Assembly (NCBI GenBank): GCA_947497585.1
Contig: CANMHG010000010.1
Location: 84,905-148,904, forward strand
From: an uncultured Bacillaceae bacterium
GTDB taxonomy: Bacteria > Bacillota > Bacilli > Bacillales > Bacillaceae_L
Reading direction: 5' to 3'
Length of the DNA stretch: 64,000 nt
Shown here: one piece after another, positions 50,976 through 60,787 of the stretch
How positions within the stretch are numbered: the first letter of the stretch is position 1
Layout: each line of letters opens with the position of its first letter
The notes under the pieces: generated by a model
The model's database searches: none
The model's input: the letters and a program-made list of their open reading frames with translations, nothing else
What the model was told of the DNA's origin: nothing
Translations under genes and position numbers: made by a program

Positions 50976-51133
50976 GGTTATATATTCCTTCCTGTGCGTA
51001 TGAATTCATATTATAGTGTTTCGATAAATAATTCAAAAATCCTTGAACAAACTTGTAATCTGATTCAGAGCTGTATAATTAAATGTAAGAAAAGGAATAT
51101 TACTTTTATATTATCTATGGAGGTTAACTAAGT

Positions 51134-51289
51134 ATGACTAAAAAGTTTAACAAAGGTAGTAAAAATCAAAACTCACCTAAAAGAGGAAATGAAATGGCTG
51201 AATTTGGCCAGGAATTTGTAAGTGGAGATAATAGCAAAGGCAATAAGCATAACAAAGACCAAAAAGATAAAACGAATTTAAACGATTAA
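51134..51289 (+). CDS. Small hydrophilic protein, SASP-like composition (51 aa)
   Basis: GGAGG 10 bases before the ATG; MTKKFNKGSKNQNSPKRGNE..., rich in Lys, Asn, Gly. Followed by a strong terminator, which supports a real gene. Not matched to a named Ssp family. Confidence 0.62.
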   Translation: MTKKFNKGSKNQNSPKRGNEMAEFGQEFVSGDNSKGNKHNKDQKDKTNLND

Positions 51290-51292
51290 ATC

Positions 51293-51329
51293 AAAACGGA
51301 TCAACCATTTCAAGTGGTTGATCCGTTTT
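51293..51329. terminator. Bidirectional terminator
   Basis: AAAACGGATCAACCA-7 nt-TGGTTGATCCGTTTT between the small gene and fruA. Confidence 0.88.
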
Positions 51330-51341
51330 TTTACCAAGTAT

Positions 51342-53225
51342 TTATTTTACAGGCTTTTTTAATAGGCCTACCATTAGTGCTGTTATGATTGAACCTATTG
51401 CAATAGCAAGTATATATAATAATGGGTTTCCATCAACAACTGGAATAACAAATGCTCCTCCATGTGGTGCAGGTAAACCAATACCAAACATCATCGTTAA
51501 AGCACCTGCTACTGCAGAACCAATAATAGCTGAAGGAATAACACGCCCAGGGTCTGCTGCTGCAAAAGGAATTGCACCTTCAGTAATGAAAGAAGCTCCC
51601 ATGATATAACAAGTCTTCCCTGCATCCTTTTCAGCTTTAGTGAATTTCTTCTTGAAAAAGGTTGTCGCTAAAGCCAGTCCTAATGGTGGTACCATACCAC
51701 CGGCCATTATTGCTGCATGAGGAGCAAAGTTACCAGCGTCAATCATCGCTATACCAAATGTAAATGCTGCCTTATTAATAGGACCTCCCATATCAACGGC
51801 CATCATACCACCTAAAATAATTCCAAGTAATACTAAATTAGTAGTACCCATGCCTCCTAACCACGCACTCATACCATCATTAAGTGCTTTGGCTGGATCG
51901 TTTACAATAAACATCATAGCTAAACCTGTAAATAAAATACCGAATAACGGATATAACAATACTGGCTTAATACCCTCAAGTGACTGAGGAAGACCTGCAA
52001 ACAGCTTTTTAAGTCCTAGAACAATATATCCTGCTAAGAAACCTGCAATTAAACCACCTAGGAATCCTGCCCCACCGGTTGCAGCCATCAAACCACCAAC
52101 CATACCAGGTGCAAAACCAGGACGATCCGCGATACTCATTGCAATGAAACCTGCTAAGACCGGAATCATTAGAGTAAATGCATTACCCCCACCAATCGTC
52201 ATTAATGCTTCTGCTATTGGGTGATAGGATGGGTCGTTTGGATCTGAAGCATTAATTCCAAAAATAAATGATAATGCGATAAGGATTCCACCACCAACTA
52301 CAAATGGAAGCATATTCGAAACACCATTCATTAGGTGCTTATAAAAGCCTTGTCGCTCATTCTTTCCTTCATTTGAGCTACTATCTTCAGATTTGCCTGT
52401 GCTTTGATAAACAGTGGCATCCTGCTTAATAGCCTTTTCTAAAAGTTCAGCAGGTTTACGAATTGCCTGTGCTACAGGTACTTGAATTACTTTTTTCCCA
52501 ACGAATGGTTCCATATCAACCTTTGTATCGGCAGCTACAATAATAGTTGCGGCCTTTTCAATTTCTTCAGAAGTAAGTTTATTCTTGATGCCACTAGAAC
52601 CATTTGTTTGAACTTTAATTGAAATATTCATTTCCTTCGCTTTAGCTTTAAGTGAGTCTGCTGCCATATACGTATGTGCAATACCAGTTGGACACCCAGT
52701 AACAGCTAAGACAAATGGAGTGTCTGATTTAACTGTCTCCACAACAGGCTTTTCATCTACTTGGTTAACTTCATTTTCTTTCTCGTCTATTAAATTAATA
52801 ATTTCATCCACTGATGACGCAGTTAGTAGTTTTTGTCTAAATGCTTCATCCATTAATAGAGTAGAAAGTCTTGATAGTGTTTCCAAGTGAGCATTATTAG
52901 CCCCCTCACTTGCCGCAATCATAAAAAATAAAAAGCTCGGCTGACCATCTAACGCTTCATAATCAATTCCTTGCTTAGAACGACCAAAAGCAATAGCAGG
53001 TGTTTTGACTGCACTTGTTTTCGCGTGGGGTATCGCTATACCTTCTCCAATACCTGTAGTACTTTGAGACTCTCTTTTCAAAATAGCTTCTCTGAAGTCC
53101 GAACGATTTACTAACTTATTAGCATGGTCGAGCTTGCTTACTAATTCATCTATCACCGTTTCTTTGGTACTTGATTTTAAATCAAGAATAATAGTATCTT
53201 TCTTTAATAACTCTGTAATCCTCAT
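51342..53225 (-). CDS. fruA: Fructose PTS EIIABC
   Basis: 627 residues: EIIA (about 1-145, phospho-His in GIAIPHAKTSAV), EIIB (about 170-270, phospho-Cys in AVTGCPTGIAHTYMA), EIIC (about 290-625, eight or more TM helices). Imports fructose as fructose-1-phosphate. Third gene of fruR-fruK-fruA, 14 bases after fruK. Confidence 0.96.
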   Translation of the reverse strand: MRITELLKKDTIILDLKSSTKETVIDELVSKLDHANKLVNRSDFREAILKRESQSTTGIGEGIAIPHAKTSAVKTPAIAFGRSKQGIDYEALDGQPSFLFFMIAASEGANNAHLETLSRLSTLLMDEAFRQKLLTASSVDEIINLIDEKENEVNQVDEKPVVETVKSDTPFVLAVTGCPTGIAHTYMAADSLKAKAKEMNISIKVQTNGSSGIKNKLTSEEIEKAATIIVAADTKVDMEPFVGKKVIQVPVAQAIRKPAELLEKAIKQDATVYQSTGKSEDSSSNEGKNERQGFYKHLMNGVSNMLPFVVGGGILIALSFIFGINASDPNDPSYHPIAEALMTIGGGNAFTLMIPVLAGFIAMSIADRPGFAPGMVGGLMAATGGAGFLGGLIAGFLAGYIVLGLKKLFAGLPQSLEGIKPVLLYPLFGILFTGLAMMFIVNDPAKALNDGMSAWLGGMGTTNLVLLGIILGGMMAVDMGGPINKAAFTFGIAMIDAGNFAPHAAIMAGGMVPPLGLALATTFFKKKFTKAEKDAGKTCYIMGASFITEGAIPFAAADPGRVIPSAIIGSAVAGALTMMFGIGLPAPHGGAFVIPVVDGNPLLYILAIAIGSIITALMVGLLKKPVK

Positions 53226-53239
53226 CGTAGAACACCCCT

Positions 53240-54151
53240 TTACCTTTCAACTACTTCTATTTGTTTTCTTAAAGTAAATACTTCTTCTCTTGTACATAAA
53301 TCAGGGGAAAATGCTGTTGCACTTCCTGAGGCAACGCCCATCCTAAATGCTTCTTTCAGATCTTTGTCCTTCATATATGTTCCGACAAACCCTGCAACAA
53401 CAGAATCTCCTGCTCCAACTGAATTTTTAACAATACCACTAGGGACATTTGCATGTAATACCATATCCTTATTAATGAGTAGCGCACCTTTTCCAGCTAA
53501 TGAAACAATGACATTTTCTGCACCTAATTCGATTAGTTTCTTACCATAAGGTACAGCCTCCTCAGGAGTGGTTATCTCAACGTCAAATAATTCTCCTAGC
53601 TCATGATGATTTGGCTTTAATAAAAATGGTTTAAATTCAAGAGTTTTTAAGAGTGTCTTTCCTGAAGCATCTAAAATTACTTTCACACCATTTTGCCTGC
53701 ATATCTCAGCCATTTTCGCATAAATGTCTTCTGGTAAAGAAACAGGGATACTCCCCGCTAAAACAAGAACATCTTCAGAAGACAAACTTTTAATTTGCTC
53801 CAACATCTCATTTAGTTGCTCTGGAGAAATCGAAGGGCCAAGACCATTTATTTCTGTTTCAAAATCTGTTTTTAATTTTATATTGATTCTTGAATCACCA
53901 TTGACCTTTATAAAGTCAAAGTCGATCTCTTCGCTTTGTAAATAATCTTCTATAAATTCACCTGTAAAACCACCAACAAACCCTAAGGCTTTACTTTTAA
54001 TTCCTAACCTTTTCAGTACCCGCGCTACATTTATTCCTTTACCACCTGGATACTTCATTTCTTTGCTAATTTTATTTAAATCTCCCATTTTAAAATCATT
54101 AATATGAACAATAAAATCAATGGAAGGATTAAGTGTACAAGTATAAATCAC
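53240..54151 (-). CDS. fruK: 1-Phosphofructokinase
   Basis: 303 residues of the PfkB family: N-terminal TLNPSIDFIVHINDF, GGKGINVARVLKRLG (about 38-52), and the catalytic SVGAGDSVVAGFVGTYM (about 247-263). Converts fructose-1-phosphate from FruA to fructose-1,6-bisphosphate. Overlaps fruR by 4 bases. Confidence 0.96.
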   Translation of the reverse strand: MIYTCTLNPSIDFIVHINDFKMGDLNKISKEMKYPGGKGINVARVLKRLGIKSKALGFVGGFTGEFIEDYLQSEEIDFDFIKVNGDSRINIKLKTDFETEINGLGPSISPEQLNEMLEQIKSLSSEDVLVLAGSIPVSLPEDIYAKMAEICRQNGVKVILDASGKTLLKTLEFKPFLLKPNHHELGELFDVEITTPEEAVPYGKKLIELGAENVIVSLAGKGALLINKDMVLHANVPSGIVKNSVGAGDSVVAGFVGTYMKDKDLKEAFRMGVASGSATAFSPDLCTREEVFTLRKQIEVVER

Positions 54152-54906
54152 GATACCACTACCTTTATTGTTGTTTTTGATTCATAAGGTGCTAAAACCT
54201 CTACGTTTGATTCTGTAGTTATCAATTGTGCTTTATCTAAATCTACTATCTTTGAAAATGCGACTTCACCAAATTTTGATGTATCAGCCAGAAAGTAAGA
54301 TTGACGTGCTAATTGAATAGCAGTTTGTTTAATTAAAGCTTCCTCGGGGTCTGGCGTCGTATACCCATATCGATAATGAACTCCGTTTACACCCATAAAA
54401 CATTTATCAAAGGAGTACTGTTTAAGACTCGCTAATGCTCCACTACCAATGAGTGCTCTCGTTTTACTTTTTATATATCCACCAACTAAATAAGTGTTGA
54501 TGTTGTGTTCAAGCAATGTATCAATGTGTGTCAATCCATTAGTCACAACAACAATATCCTTCCCCTTTAGGAATTCAATCATTTGAAAAGTTGTTGTTCC
54601 TGCGTCAAGGTAGATACATTCTCCTTGATTTACAAGACTAGCTGAGTATTCAGCAATTGACATTTTTTCTTGAAGGTTTTTGGTTGATTTCTCAGGTATC
54701 CCTAACTCATTACGATTCCCTTGAGGTAATGATGCTCCTCCATGAATTCGTTTAACCAGATTTTGCTCTTCGAGTAATTGTAAATCCCTACGGATTGTTG
54801 ATTCGGAGGTATTGGTTTGTTCAACAAGCTCCTGAACTTTGACTATTGATTTCTCGTTTACAAGTTCAAGGATCATTCGATGTCTTTCCGGTGTTAACAA
54901 TGACAT
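54148..54906 (-). CDS. fruR: Fructose operon repressor, DeoR family
   Basis: 252 residues from the ATG at 54906, with GAGG 5 bases upstream and the family start MSLLTPERHRMILELV; the longer frame to 54954 runs into the operator. HTH in STIRRDLQLLEEQNLVKRIHGGA, and sugar-binding domain with YLDAGTTTFQM, LVGG, and CFMGVNG. Probably responds to fructose-1-phosphate and represses its own operon. Confidence 0.94.
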   Translation of the reverse strand: MSLLTPERHRMILELVNEKSIVKVQELVEQTNTSESTIRRDLQLLEEQNLVKRIHGGASLPQGNRNELGIPEKSTKNLQEKMSIAEYSASLVNQGECIYLDAGTTTFQMIEFLKGKDIVVVTNGLTHIDTLLEHNINTYLVGGYIKSKTRALIGSGALASLKQYSFDKCFMGVNGVHYRYGYTTPDPEEALIKQTAIQLARQSYFLADTSKFGEVAFSKIVDLDKAQLITTESNVEVLAPYESKTTIKVVVS

Positions 54907-54954
54907 CACTTCCTCTATTTGTTTGTAATTACATACTACCGTAAGCCTTTTCAT

Positions 54955-54994
54955 AAATCAATCAAAAACTATCAAAAACAACCAAAACCAATCA
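54955..54994 (-). promoter_or_regulatory. FruR operator: four 10-bp direct repeats
   Basis: On minus: TGATTGGTTT, TGGTTGTTTT, TGATAGTTTT, TGATTGATTT, one per helical turn, directly downstream of the promoter. This spacing favours cooperative binding on one DNA face by FruR. Confidence 0.72.
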
Positions 54995-55003
54995 TTACCA
55001 TTC

Positions 55004-55031
55004 ACTATATATTCACATTTACTTATTACAA
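55004..55031 (-). promoter_or_regulatory. fruRKA promoter
   Basis: On minus: TTGTAA (55026-55031), 16-base spacer, TATAGT (55004-55009); the operator begins at about +3. Confidence 0.62.
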
Positions 55032-55100
55032 TTTACATTTCAACTGACAAATATGATGATTTGTTTATAATGAGTTCTACGTAGTCAGTCCACAACAAAA

Positions 55101-55143
55101 AACAACCACAACGAGCTAAAAAACTTAACTCGTTGTGGTTGTT
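55101..55143. terminator. topB terminator
   Basis: AACAACCACAACGAG-13 nt-CTCGTTGTGGTTGTT, T run on minus is partial; the topB stop codon is inside the stem. Confidence 0.75.
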
Positions 55144-57329
55144 TCTTTTTCTTGAGTTTGAATCTGACTTTTACCATTTTCAAAATGAAATATTACCTTC
55201 TTTTCTACCTCATTCCATTCCAATGCAGCATCAAAAGTCTTTTCTCCTTTTTTAAAGCCTTTTATACTGTTGGTTTTTCCTTCAGTTAGGAGCTTTTTAA
55301 TATTCGTTGGAGTAATCGTTTTCGATAATATTTTTTTAGATAATGTAAATTTACATTGCTTTTCCTTATAATTTGTACATCCATAAAAACTACCTTTATC
55401 AACAACTTTTCCATCACATAACTTACACTTTCCTACTTCTGTCCCGGTTGTAAACTTAGACTTTCTTGTAGGGATTTTATCGATTTCAATATGATTAAAG
55501 TTCCATTCCTTCGACTGGCTAATGGCATCCGTTACAATTTTTTCAGATAGCTTTTTTGTTTGCTCCATGAAGGTAGTAGCAGAAGCTTTTCCTTCTCCAA
55601 TTTCACTTAATCTCTGCTCCCATTTAGCTGTCATTTCAGGAGAAGCCAGTATCTTTTCTCCAATAGCATCAATAAGAAGCATGCCTTTTTCCGTAGCGAA
55701 AACTTGATTTTTTACGACATCAATGTATTTTCGATCCTTAAGCATTGTGATAATCCCTGCTCTGGTAGCCTCTGTTCCTAAACCTTCTTTTTTCATAAGT
55801 ACTTTTTCAAGTTCATTATTATCAAGGTGTTTTCCCGCTGTCTTCATCAATGTAATTAATTGACCTTCAGTATAGCGTTTAGGCGGTTGAGTTTTGCCTT
55901 CCTTCACCTTAACAGACTTCACCTTACCAACCTCATTCTCTTCTAAGATAGGTAAAATAACATCATTGTCTTTCTTCGAATCTTCTTCAAAAATAACTGT
56001 TCTCCAACCTTCTTGAATAAGTTGCTTCCCCTTTGACTTAAATGTTGCCCTCTCGTCGACAAGGGTTGTTATCGTTGTATAATCAAAAATCGCTACTTCG
56101 TAATGTGCCGCAATTAAACGACGAGCAATTAAATCATAGATTTTTTGTTCATCTCCTGACAACTTAGAGATGTTAGGCACTTGCTCTGTTGGAATAATCG
56201 CATAGTGATCCGTAACCTTCTTTTCATTTACATAGCGTTTATTGTTCATAATTGAAGGTAGTGGTGCTGGTAGAAAAGGTTGATACTGCTCTTGCTTACC
56301 CAATTTCGAAAATATTTCAGGTATTGTTTCGGCTTCACCTTTCGTAATGAAGCTTGAATCTGAACGCGGATAAGAAATAAAACCTTTCGTATATAACCCC
56401 TGTGCAATATCAAGCGTTTTTTTTGGTGAAAACTTAAAGGCTTTATTTGCAGTAGCCTGCAAGGAGGATAAATTAAATAGAAATGGTGGTAGGTACTCTT
56501 TTCTATCCTTTATTAATTCCGAGACCATAGCTTGCTTTCCTTTACAAAATGCCGCAATCCTTTCTGCCAATGCCTGCTCATTTATACGAGATTCATTGTC
56601 CTTTTCCCATTTACCTTCATATACTTTTCCGTCTATTGCAAAAGTAGCAAGAACTTCCCAAAAAGGTTCTGAGGTAAATTCAGCGATTTCACGCTCTCTT
56701 TTAACAATCAAGGCAAGCGTTGGTGTTTGCACTCGACCTGCAGAAAACACATCAGAAACACCTTGTTCTTTTAATAGAAGAGAGTAAACTCTTGAAGCAT
56801 TAATACCAACAATCCAGTCGGCACATGCTCTTGCTCTTGCCTCATAATATAAATTTCTAGTATCCTCTTCAGGTAACAGATTACTGAAGCCCTCTTTGAC
56901 TGCTTTTTCCGTTAAAGACGATATCCATAGTCTTTTCATATCTTTTTTGATTCCAGCTGTAGCAATCACTGTCCGAATAATAAGCTCACCTTCACGGCCA
57001 GCATCACCTGCATGGATAATTTCTGAAACTCGATTATTGTGTAAAAGCTGTCTTATCACATTAAATTGCTTTTGTTTGGATTTCATAACCTTATATTGGA
57101 ATTTTTCAGGGATGAGTGGAAGTGTCCCTAGTGACCACTTTTTCCAGGAGGGGTTGTATTCTTCAGGGTACAATAATTCACAAATATGGCCGACTGCCCA
57201 TGTAAAAAAGGCACCATTGGGGAAAATCTCATTTGGGGCAACCTCAATATACCCTTGTTGCTTCTTTGATTTAAAAGGAGCTGCTAGCTTTGTAGCTTGG
57301 TCTGGTTTTTCAGCTATTATAACTTTCAT
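55125..57329 (-). CDS. topB: DNA topoisomerase III
   Basis: 734 residues: TOPRIM (about 1-140; VIIAEKPDQATKLA, HAGDAGREGELI), type IA core with the active-site Tyr in GFISYPRSDSSFI (about 310-322), and a C-terminal zinc finger (CKLCDGKVV...GCTNYKEKQC). Single-strand decatenase. Start ATG with GTGATT context and weak site. Confidence 0.96.
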   Translation of the reverse strand: MKVIIAEKPDQATKLAAPFKSKKQQGYIEVAPNEIFPNGAFFTWAVGHICELLYPEEYNPSWKKWSLGTLPLIPEKFQYKVMKSKQKQFNVIRQLLHNNRVSEIIHAGDAGREGELIIRTVIATAGIKKDMKRLWISSLTEKAVKEGFSNLLPEEDTRNLYYEARARACADWIVGINASRVYSLLLKEQGVSDVFSAGRVQTPTLALIVKREREIAEFTSEPFWEVLATFAIDGKVYEGKWEKDNESRINEQALAERIAAFCKGKQAMVSELIKDRKEYLPPFLFNLSSLQATANKAFKFSPKKTLDIAQGLYTKGFISYPRSDSSFITKGEAETIPEIFSKLGKQEQYQPFLPAPLPSIMNNKRYVNEKKVTDHYAIIPTEQVPNISKLSGDEQKIYDLIARRLIAAHYEVAIFDYTTITTLVDERATFKSKGKQLIQEGWRTVIFEEDSKKDNDVILPILEENEVGKVKSVKVKEGKTQPPKRYTEGQLITLMKTAGKHLDNNELEKVLMKKEGLGTEATRAGIITMLKDRKYIDVVKNQVFATEKGMLLIDAIGEKILASPEMTAKWEQRLSEIGEGKASATTFMEQTKKLSEKIVTDAISQSKEWNFNHIEIDKIPTRKSKFTTGTEVGKCKLCDGKVVDKGSFYGCTNYKEKQCKFTLSKKILSKTITPTNIKKLLTEGKTNSIKGFKKGEKTFDAALEWNEVEKKVIFHFENGKSQIQTQEKETTTTS

Positions 57330-57431
57330 CTTTTAATCACCTAATTATTAAAATGAAGGAAGAGAAGGATTTCTCCCTCTCTACTATATTTTTCATTATA
57401 CTTTAAAATCGTTCGTATAAAAACTAGTAAT

Positions 57432-57686
57432 TCAATCAAATACCATTTCTTTTTTTATAATGTGCTCTACCGTTATAATCGGTATTTCACTTAAAATAAC
57501 ATCTACTACAACAATACCAACTGAATGATCAAGTATCGCAATCGATGTATCCTCAGATAAGTTCTCAAGAACATCCTTATATTCCATCACTCTATTATAT
57601 AAATAGTTTCGGTCCATTTCTTCTTTCTCTAGCTTTGCCCCAAGTCTTATAATAGCTTCTTCATCATTTAGCAAACACCGATACAT
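57432..57686 (-). CDS. Hypothetical 84-aa protein
   Basis: ATG with GGAGGG upstream. Short acidic protein (LNDEEAIIRLGAKLEKEEMDR) with a hydrophobic middle (TSIAILDHSVGIVVVDVIL). Not recognised. Confidence 0.65.
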   Translation of the reverse strand: MYRCLLNDEEAIIRLGAKLEKEEMDRNYLYNRVMEYKDVLENLSEDTSIAILDHSVGIVVVDVILSEIPIITVEHIIKKEMVFD

Positions 57687-57775
57687 ATTGATCCCTCCAA
57701 ATGAACATGCTTTTTCACATCATATTCAGGAGTGATTTGAAATATTAGTAATCTTAAAACCAGGAGATAATATAA

Positions 57776-58720
57776 TTAAACTAAAATTCGCTCAATTACA
57801 ATTTGTTTATTTTCAGCCAAATTTATGATTGAATCATCTACTTTAACAAGTGGCATTAAACTATTATAAGGATTAAGCATTAGAATGACTCCACAACGCC
57901 CATCACTTAATACTACTTCACTTCCTACAAGTGTTTGCATTACATTTGAGAGAAACGGAAGTAGTATCTTAGGGTCAAATTTGCCAAAGACATCTTCATT
58001 CATTTGTTTTATTACTGAATAAAATGGCAATGCATCATGATACACCCGTTTTGAACTCATCGCATGAAATACATCAGCTACTGCGACAATCTTACTAATA
58101 AGGGAAATTTGTTCACCTCTTATTCCAAATGGATATCCTGTACCATTTTCTCGTTCGTGGTGTTGCAACGCAACAAGTGAGATATCTTGTGAAATACCAA
58201 CTGTATTGTTTAATAGTTCGTACCCAAATAACGTATGTTTTTTAACGATATCATACTCTTCTGATGTCAGTTTCCCTGGCTTGTTTAGAATGTATGACGG
58301 TATTTTTGTCTTGCCTATATCATGTAACGTAGCTGCTATAGTAACTTTTTCTAACTCAGAAGAGGATAAGTGTAGCCATTTTCCAATTAGCGTAGCAATT
58401 ACCCCTACTCCAATGTTATGACGGTATGTATAATCATCTGCTTTTCTTAATTCGTGAAACAAATAAAATAACTGAGGGGTCTCTACTGCTTGTTGTATGG
58501 TTGGAATAATCGTCTCTTTTATTTCCAGTAGTGGTATATGGTTTGTATTTTGAACATAGTCAAAAATCGTTTCAACCTGCATAATTGCTTCTTCTATTTT
58601 TGCTGAGATCTCAAGAAATTTTTCTTTTACTTTTGGCTTAGTTTGTATACTATCTTGACCAGAAGTAAGGCTCTCAATTACAGCATCCATTTCTCCTGAA
58701 CTAAAAGGACTATGCTTCAT
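57776..58720 (-). CDS. HD-GYP domain phosphodiesterase-type protein
   Basis: 314 residues from the ATG at 58720 with GGGGGAGG upstream; the frame runs on to 58921 without support. HD-GYP motifs: YRHNIGVG, LHDIGKTKIP (HD), and HHERENGTGYPFGIRG, where the GYP is intact. This family usually hydrolyses cyclic di-GMP, with metal ligands present here. No receiver domain. Confidence 0.9.
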   Translation of the reverse strand: MKHSPFSSGEMDAVIESLTSGQDSIQTKPKVKEKFLEISAKIEEAIMQVETIFDYVQNTNHIPLLEIKETIIPTIQQAVETPQLFYLFHELRKADDYTYRHNIGVGVIATLIGKWLHLSSSELEKVTIAATLHDIGKTKIPSYILNKPGKLTSEEYDIVKKHTLFGYELLNNTVGISQDISLVALQHHERENGTGYPFGIRGEQISLISKIVAVADVFHAMSSKRVYHDALPFYSVIKQMNEDVFGKFDPKILLPFLSNVMQTLVGSEVVLSDGRCGVILMLNPYNSLMPLVKVDDSIINLAENKQIVIERILV

Positions 58721-58955
58721 CCAATCCTCCCCCAAACACCTTTCAAAATAGGTGTCTTTCCCGTTTTTTAGACAAAAAGGTTTTATATTCCTAATTATAA
58801 CAAATAATCCCATTAATATATGACATAACCGAACACCATTTTTCGACATACTTATTGTTTTGTTAACAAATAATGACATGTAATCAACATTTAAGTACGT
58901 GTGAATAATTCGATATAGCATGACTAACGATATACTTTAGGAGGTGGATTAGAAA

Positions 58956-59225
58956 ATGAAGAATCATAATGATGACATTACTACAGGCTTTAATGATCTT
59001 ACACAAGTAGAGATGTCTATTATTGCAGCGCAAAAAATGGTTGGTTCAGCAACAATGAGTATGGACGAGGAAATATTGGCAGATGCCGCTAGGGCTGTTG
59101 AAGATGCAAGAGCATTGTTACAGAGCGCAATGGAAAGTCAAACTGGCCTCGACGGGGACTTTTTACAAAAATCACAAAATACGCTATCGCAGTGTGAACA
59201 TCAATTACAAGAAGCACGCCATTAA
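58956..59225 (+). CDS. DUF2564-like small helical protein
   Basis: 89 residues, GGAGGTGG upstream. VEMSIIAAQKMVGSATMSMDEEILADAARAVEDA fits the Bacillus DUF2564 family (YpzA type). Helical, cytoplasmic, function unknown; divergent from HD-GYP gene. Confidence 0.7.
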   Translation: MKNHNDDITTGFNDLTQVEMSIIAAQKMVGSATMSMDEEILADAARAVEDARALLQSAMESQTGLDGDFLQKSQNTLSQCEHQLQEARH

Positions 59226-59228
59226 GAT

Positions 59229-59249
59229 AAACCGCCAAATCGGCGGTTT
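59229..59249. terminator. Bidirectional terminator
   Basis: AAACCGCC-5 nt-GGCGGTTT then TTT, between the DUF2564 and ypeQ-like genes. Confidence 0.86.
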
Positions 59250-59250
59250 T

Positions 59251-59433
59251 TTACTTTGACAATTGGTCACCGTACATTTTTAATTTTTGACCAACCGTGC
59301 ATTGCTTAATACAAAATGTTTGGGCCTTCTTTTTACCATATTCTTTACGAAAATAAGCCTGGAGGAAACATTCTTTACAATACGTATCGAGGATTTCACC
59401 TACCTCCATTCTTATTTGTTTTTCATTCAACAT
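59251..59433 (-). CDS. ypeQ: YpeQ-like zinc-finger protein
   Basis: 60 residues with a C-x2-C ... C-x3-C type cluster (YCKECFLQ ... FCIKQCTVG), fitting a small Bacillus zinc-finger family next to the RNase H gene. Function unknown. Starts 49 bases after the RNase H-like gene. Confidence 0.72.
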   Translation of the reverse strand: MLNEKQIRMEVGEILDTYCKECFLQAYFRKEYGKKKAQTFCIKQCTVGQKLKMYGDQLSK

Positions 59434-59482
59434 TCATCACTCCTGTTTCTTGTTTTATTTATGAATATGAGCGTGGGCTTAT

Positions 59483-60145
59483 TTACTTACCTTCTAATTC
59501 GAAATTACTTGAAACAATAACACCTTGTAATGCCTGTGTTGCTAACTTATCCGCTTCATTATTTTCCTTCCGACTAATTGGATCATAATTCGCAATTATA
59601 CCGAGGCTCTTAATTTTTTCTTCAATACGATCTAACCAACGGTTTAAATTTTCTTCCATACATGGCCACTCACCTGAAAGTTGCTTTAATACAACATGTG
59701 AATCACCACGGAATGTTACAGGCAGATGATGTACGCCTAACTCCTCTAATTTTTGAAGCATAAACCAAAAAGCAGCATACTCAGCCTCATTATTATTATC
59801 TAATTCATCAAAAGCTTCATTTACTCGCACTCTATATTTTTTCTTATTTTGTGTATAATAAATAGCTACCCCTAAACCTGATTTGTTTGTACCTATATCA
59901 AAACCACCATCAAAATAAGCAATTACATCATGCGGCTCTGTCTCAATTTCTTTAAGTAGCTTGGTAATTTCTTTTTTGGTCCATCTTGTATGTTGCTCAT
60001 CATAAAAAAAGAGCTCTTTAACTCTTCCAGTTTTCTCAAAATCATCGGAAATGAGTAATGCTTCTTCTGCTTTCATCAACTCTGTATTAAGAACAACTAC
60101 CTTATTTCTTGGTGTTTTATAAGTCCATTCAATCCACAGTTTCAA
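59483..60145 (-). CDS. ypeP: RNase H-like protein (YpeP)
   Basis: 220 residues, TTG start with GGGACGGGG upstream. The C-terminal ~140 form a type-1 RNase H fold: AYFDGGFDIGTNKSG (Asp), NNEAEYAAFWF (Glu), FRGDSHVVLKQL (Asp), SRKENNEADKLA (Asp), so the DEDD set appears complete. The N-terminal ~75 residues are an extra domain. Might remove RNA from RNA-DNA hybrids. Confidence 0.86.
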   Translation of the reverse strand: MKLWIEWTYKTPRNKVVVLNTELMKAEEALLISDDFEKTGRVKELFFYDEQHTRWTKKEITKLLKEIETEPHDVIAYFDGGFDIGTNKSGLGVAIYYTQNKKKYRVRVNEAFDELDNNNEAEYAAFWFMLQKLEELGVHHLPVTFRGDSHVVLKQLSGEWPCMEENLNRWLDRIEEKIKSLGIIANYDPISRKENNEADKLATQALQGVIVSSNFELEGK

Positions 60146-60264
60146 ATAACCCCGTCCCTTCCAGTAGATAAGATGAATTATTGAAAAATAATCAAAAAAC
60201 TTACTTTCATTTTTCCATTTTTTCTATCCATTATACACTAACTGCTTTGATATCGAGAGTGAAA

Positions 60265-60303
60265 TAGTTTAACTGTTCTGTATTCAGTTAATGTGTTAAA
60301 CTA
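60265..60303. promoter_or_regulatory. Nested inverted repeats
   Basis: TAGTTTAAC (60265-60273) and GTTAAACTA (60295-60303) are perfect 9-bp arms; inside, AACTG and CAGTT also pair. In the promoter region of the ypdQ-like gene; candidate operator. Confidence 0.42.
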
Positions 60304-60381
60304 CTTGTAGACTTTTTGAGTTTGGGAAGTAAAAATAGTGATACTTTATGAGTTAGTATTACCTTAAAGGAGGCCATTTTT

Positions 60382-60780
60382 TTGATTGAGGTATATATAG
60401 ATGGTGCTAGCGCTGGTAATCCCGGACCATCTGGCGCAGGAATATTTATTAAAGGTAATGGTCAGGTGGAACGCTATTCCATTCCTTTAGGTACAATGTC
60501 AAATCATGAAGCTGAGTACTATTCCCTTATTAAAGCACTTGAGATTTGTATTAAACAAGGATATAAAACTGTATCATTCCGAACTGACTCACAGCTAGTA
60601 GACCGGGCGATAGAAAAGGAATATGTAAAAAATAAAACATACGCCCCTCTGTTGGAAAAAGCCCTTTCTCTATCTAAACAATTAGATTTATTTTTTATGA
60701 AATGGATTCCGAGCAGTCAGAATAATGTAGCTGATGAATTAGCTCGTAAAGCTATACAATTGAATACACCAAAGGAATGA
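60382..60780 (+). CDS. ypdQ: RNase HI-like protein (YpdQ)
   Basis: 132 residues, TTG with AAAGGAGG upstream. YIDGASAGNPGPSGAG, NHEAEYYSLIKAL, FRTDSQLVDRAI, SSQNNVADELARKA give the four acidic catalytic positions of RNase HI. Lacks the basic protrusion of E. coli RnhA. Together with YpeP it makes two RNase H folds back to back. EamA gene follows 8 bases later. Confidence 0.88.
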   Translation: MIEVYIDGASAGNPGPSGAGIFIKGNGQVERYSIPLGTMSNHEAEYYSLIKALEICIKQGYKTVSFRTDSQLVDRAIEKEYVKNKTYAPLLEKALSLSKQLDLFFMKWIPSSQNNVADELARKAIQLNTPKE

Positions 60781-60787
60781 TTCTTAA

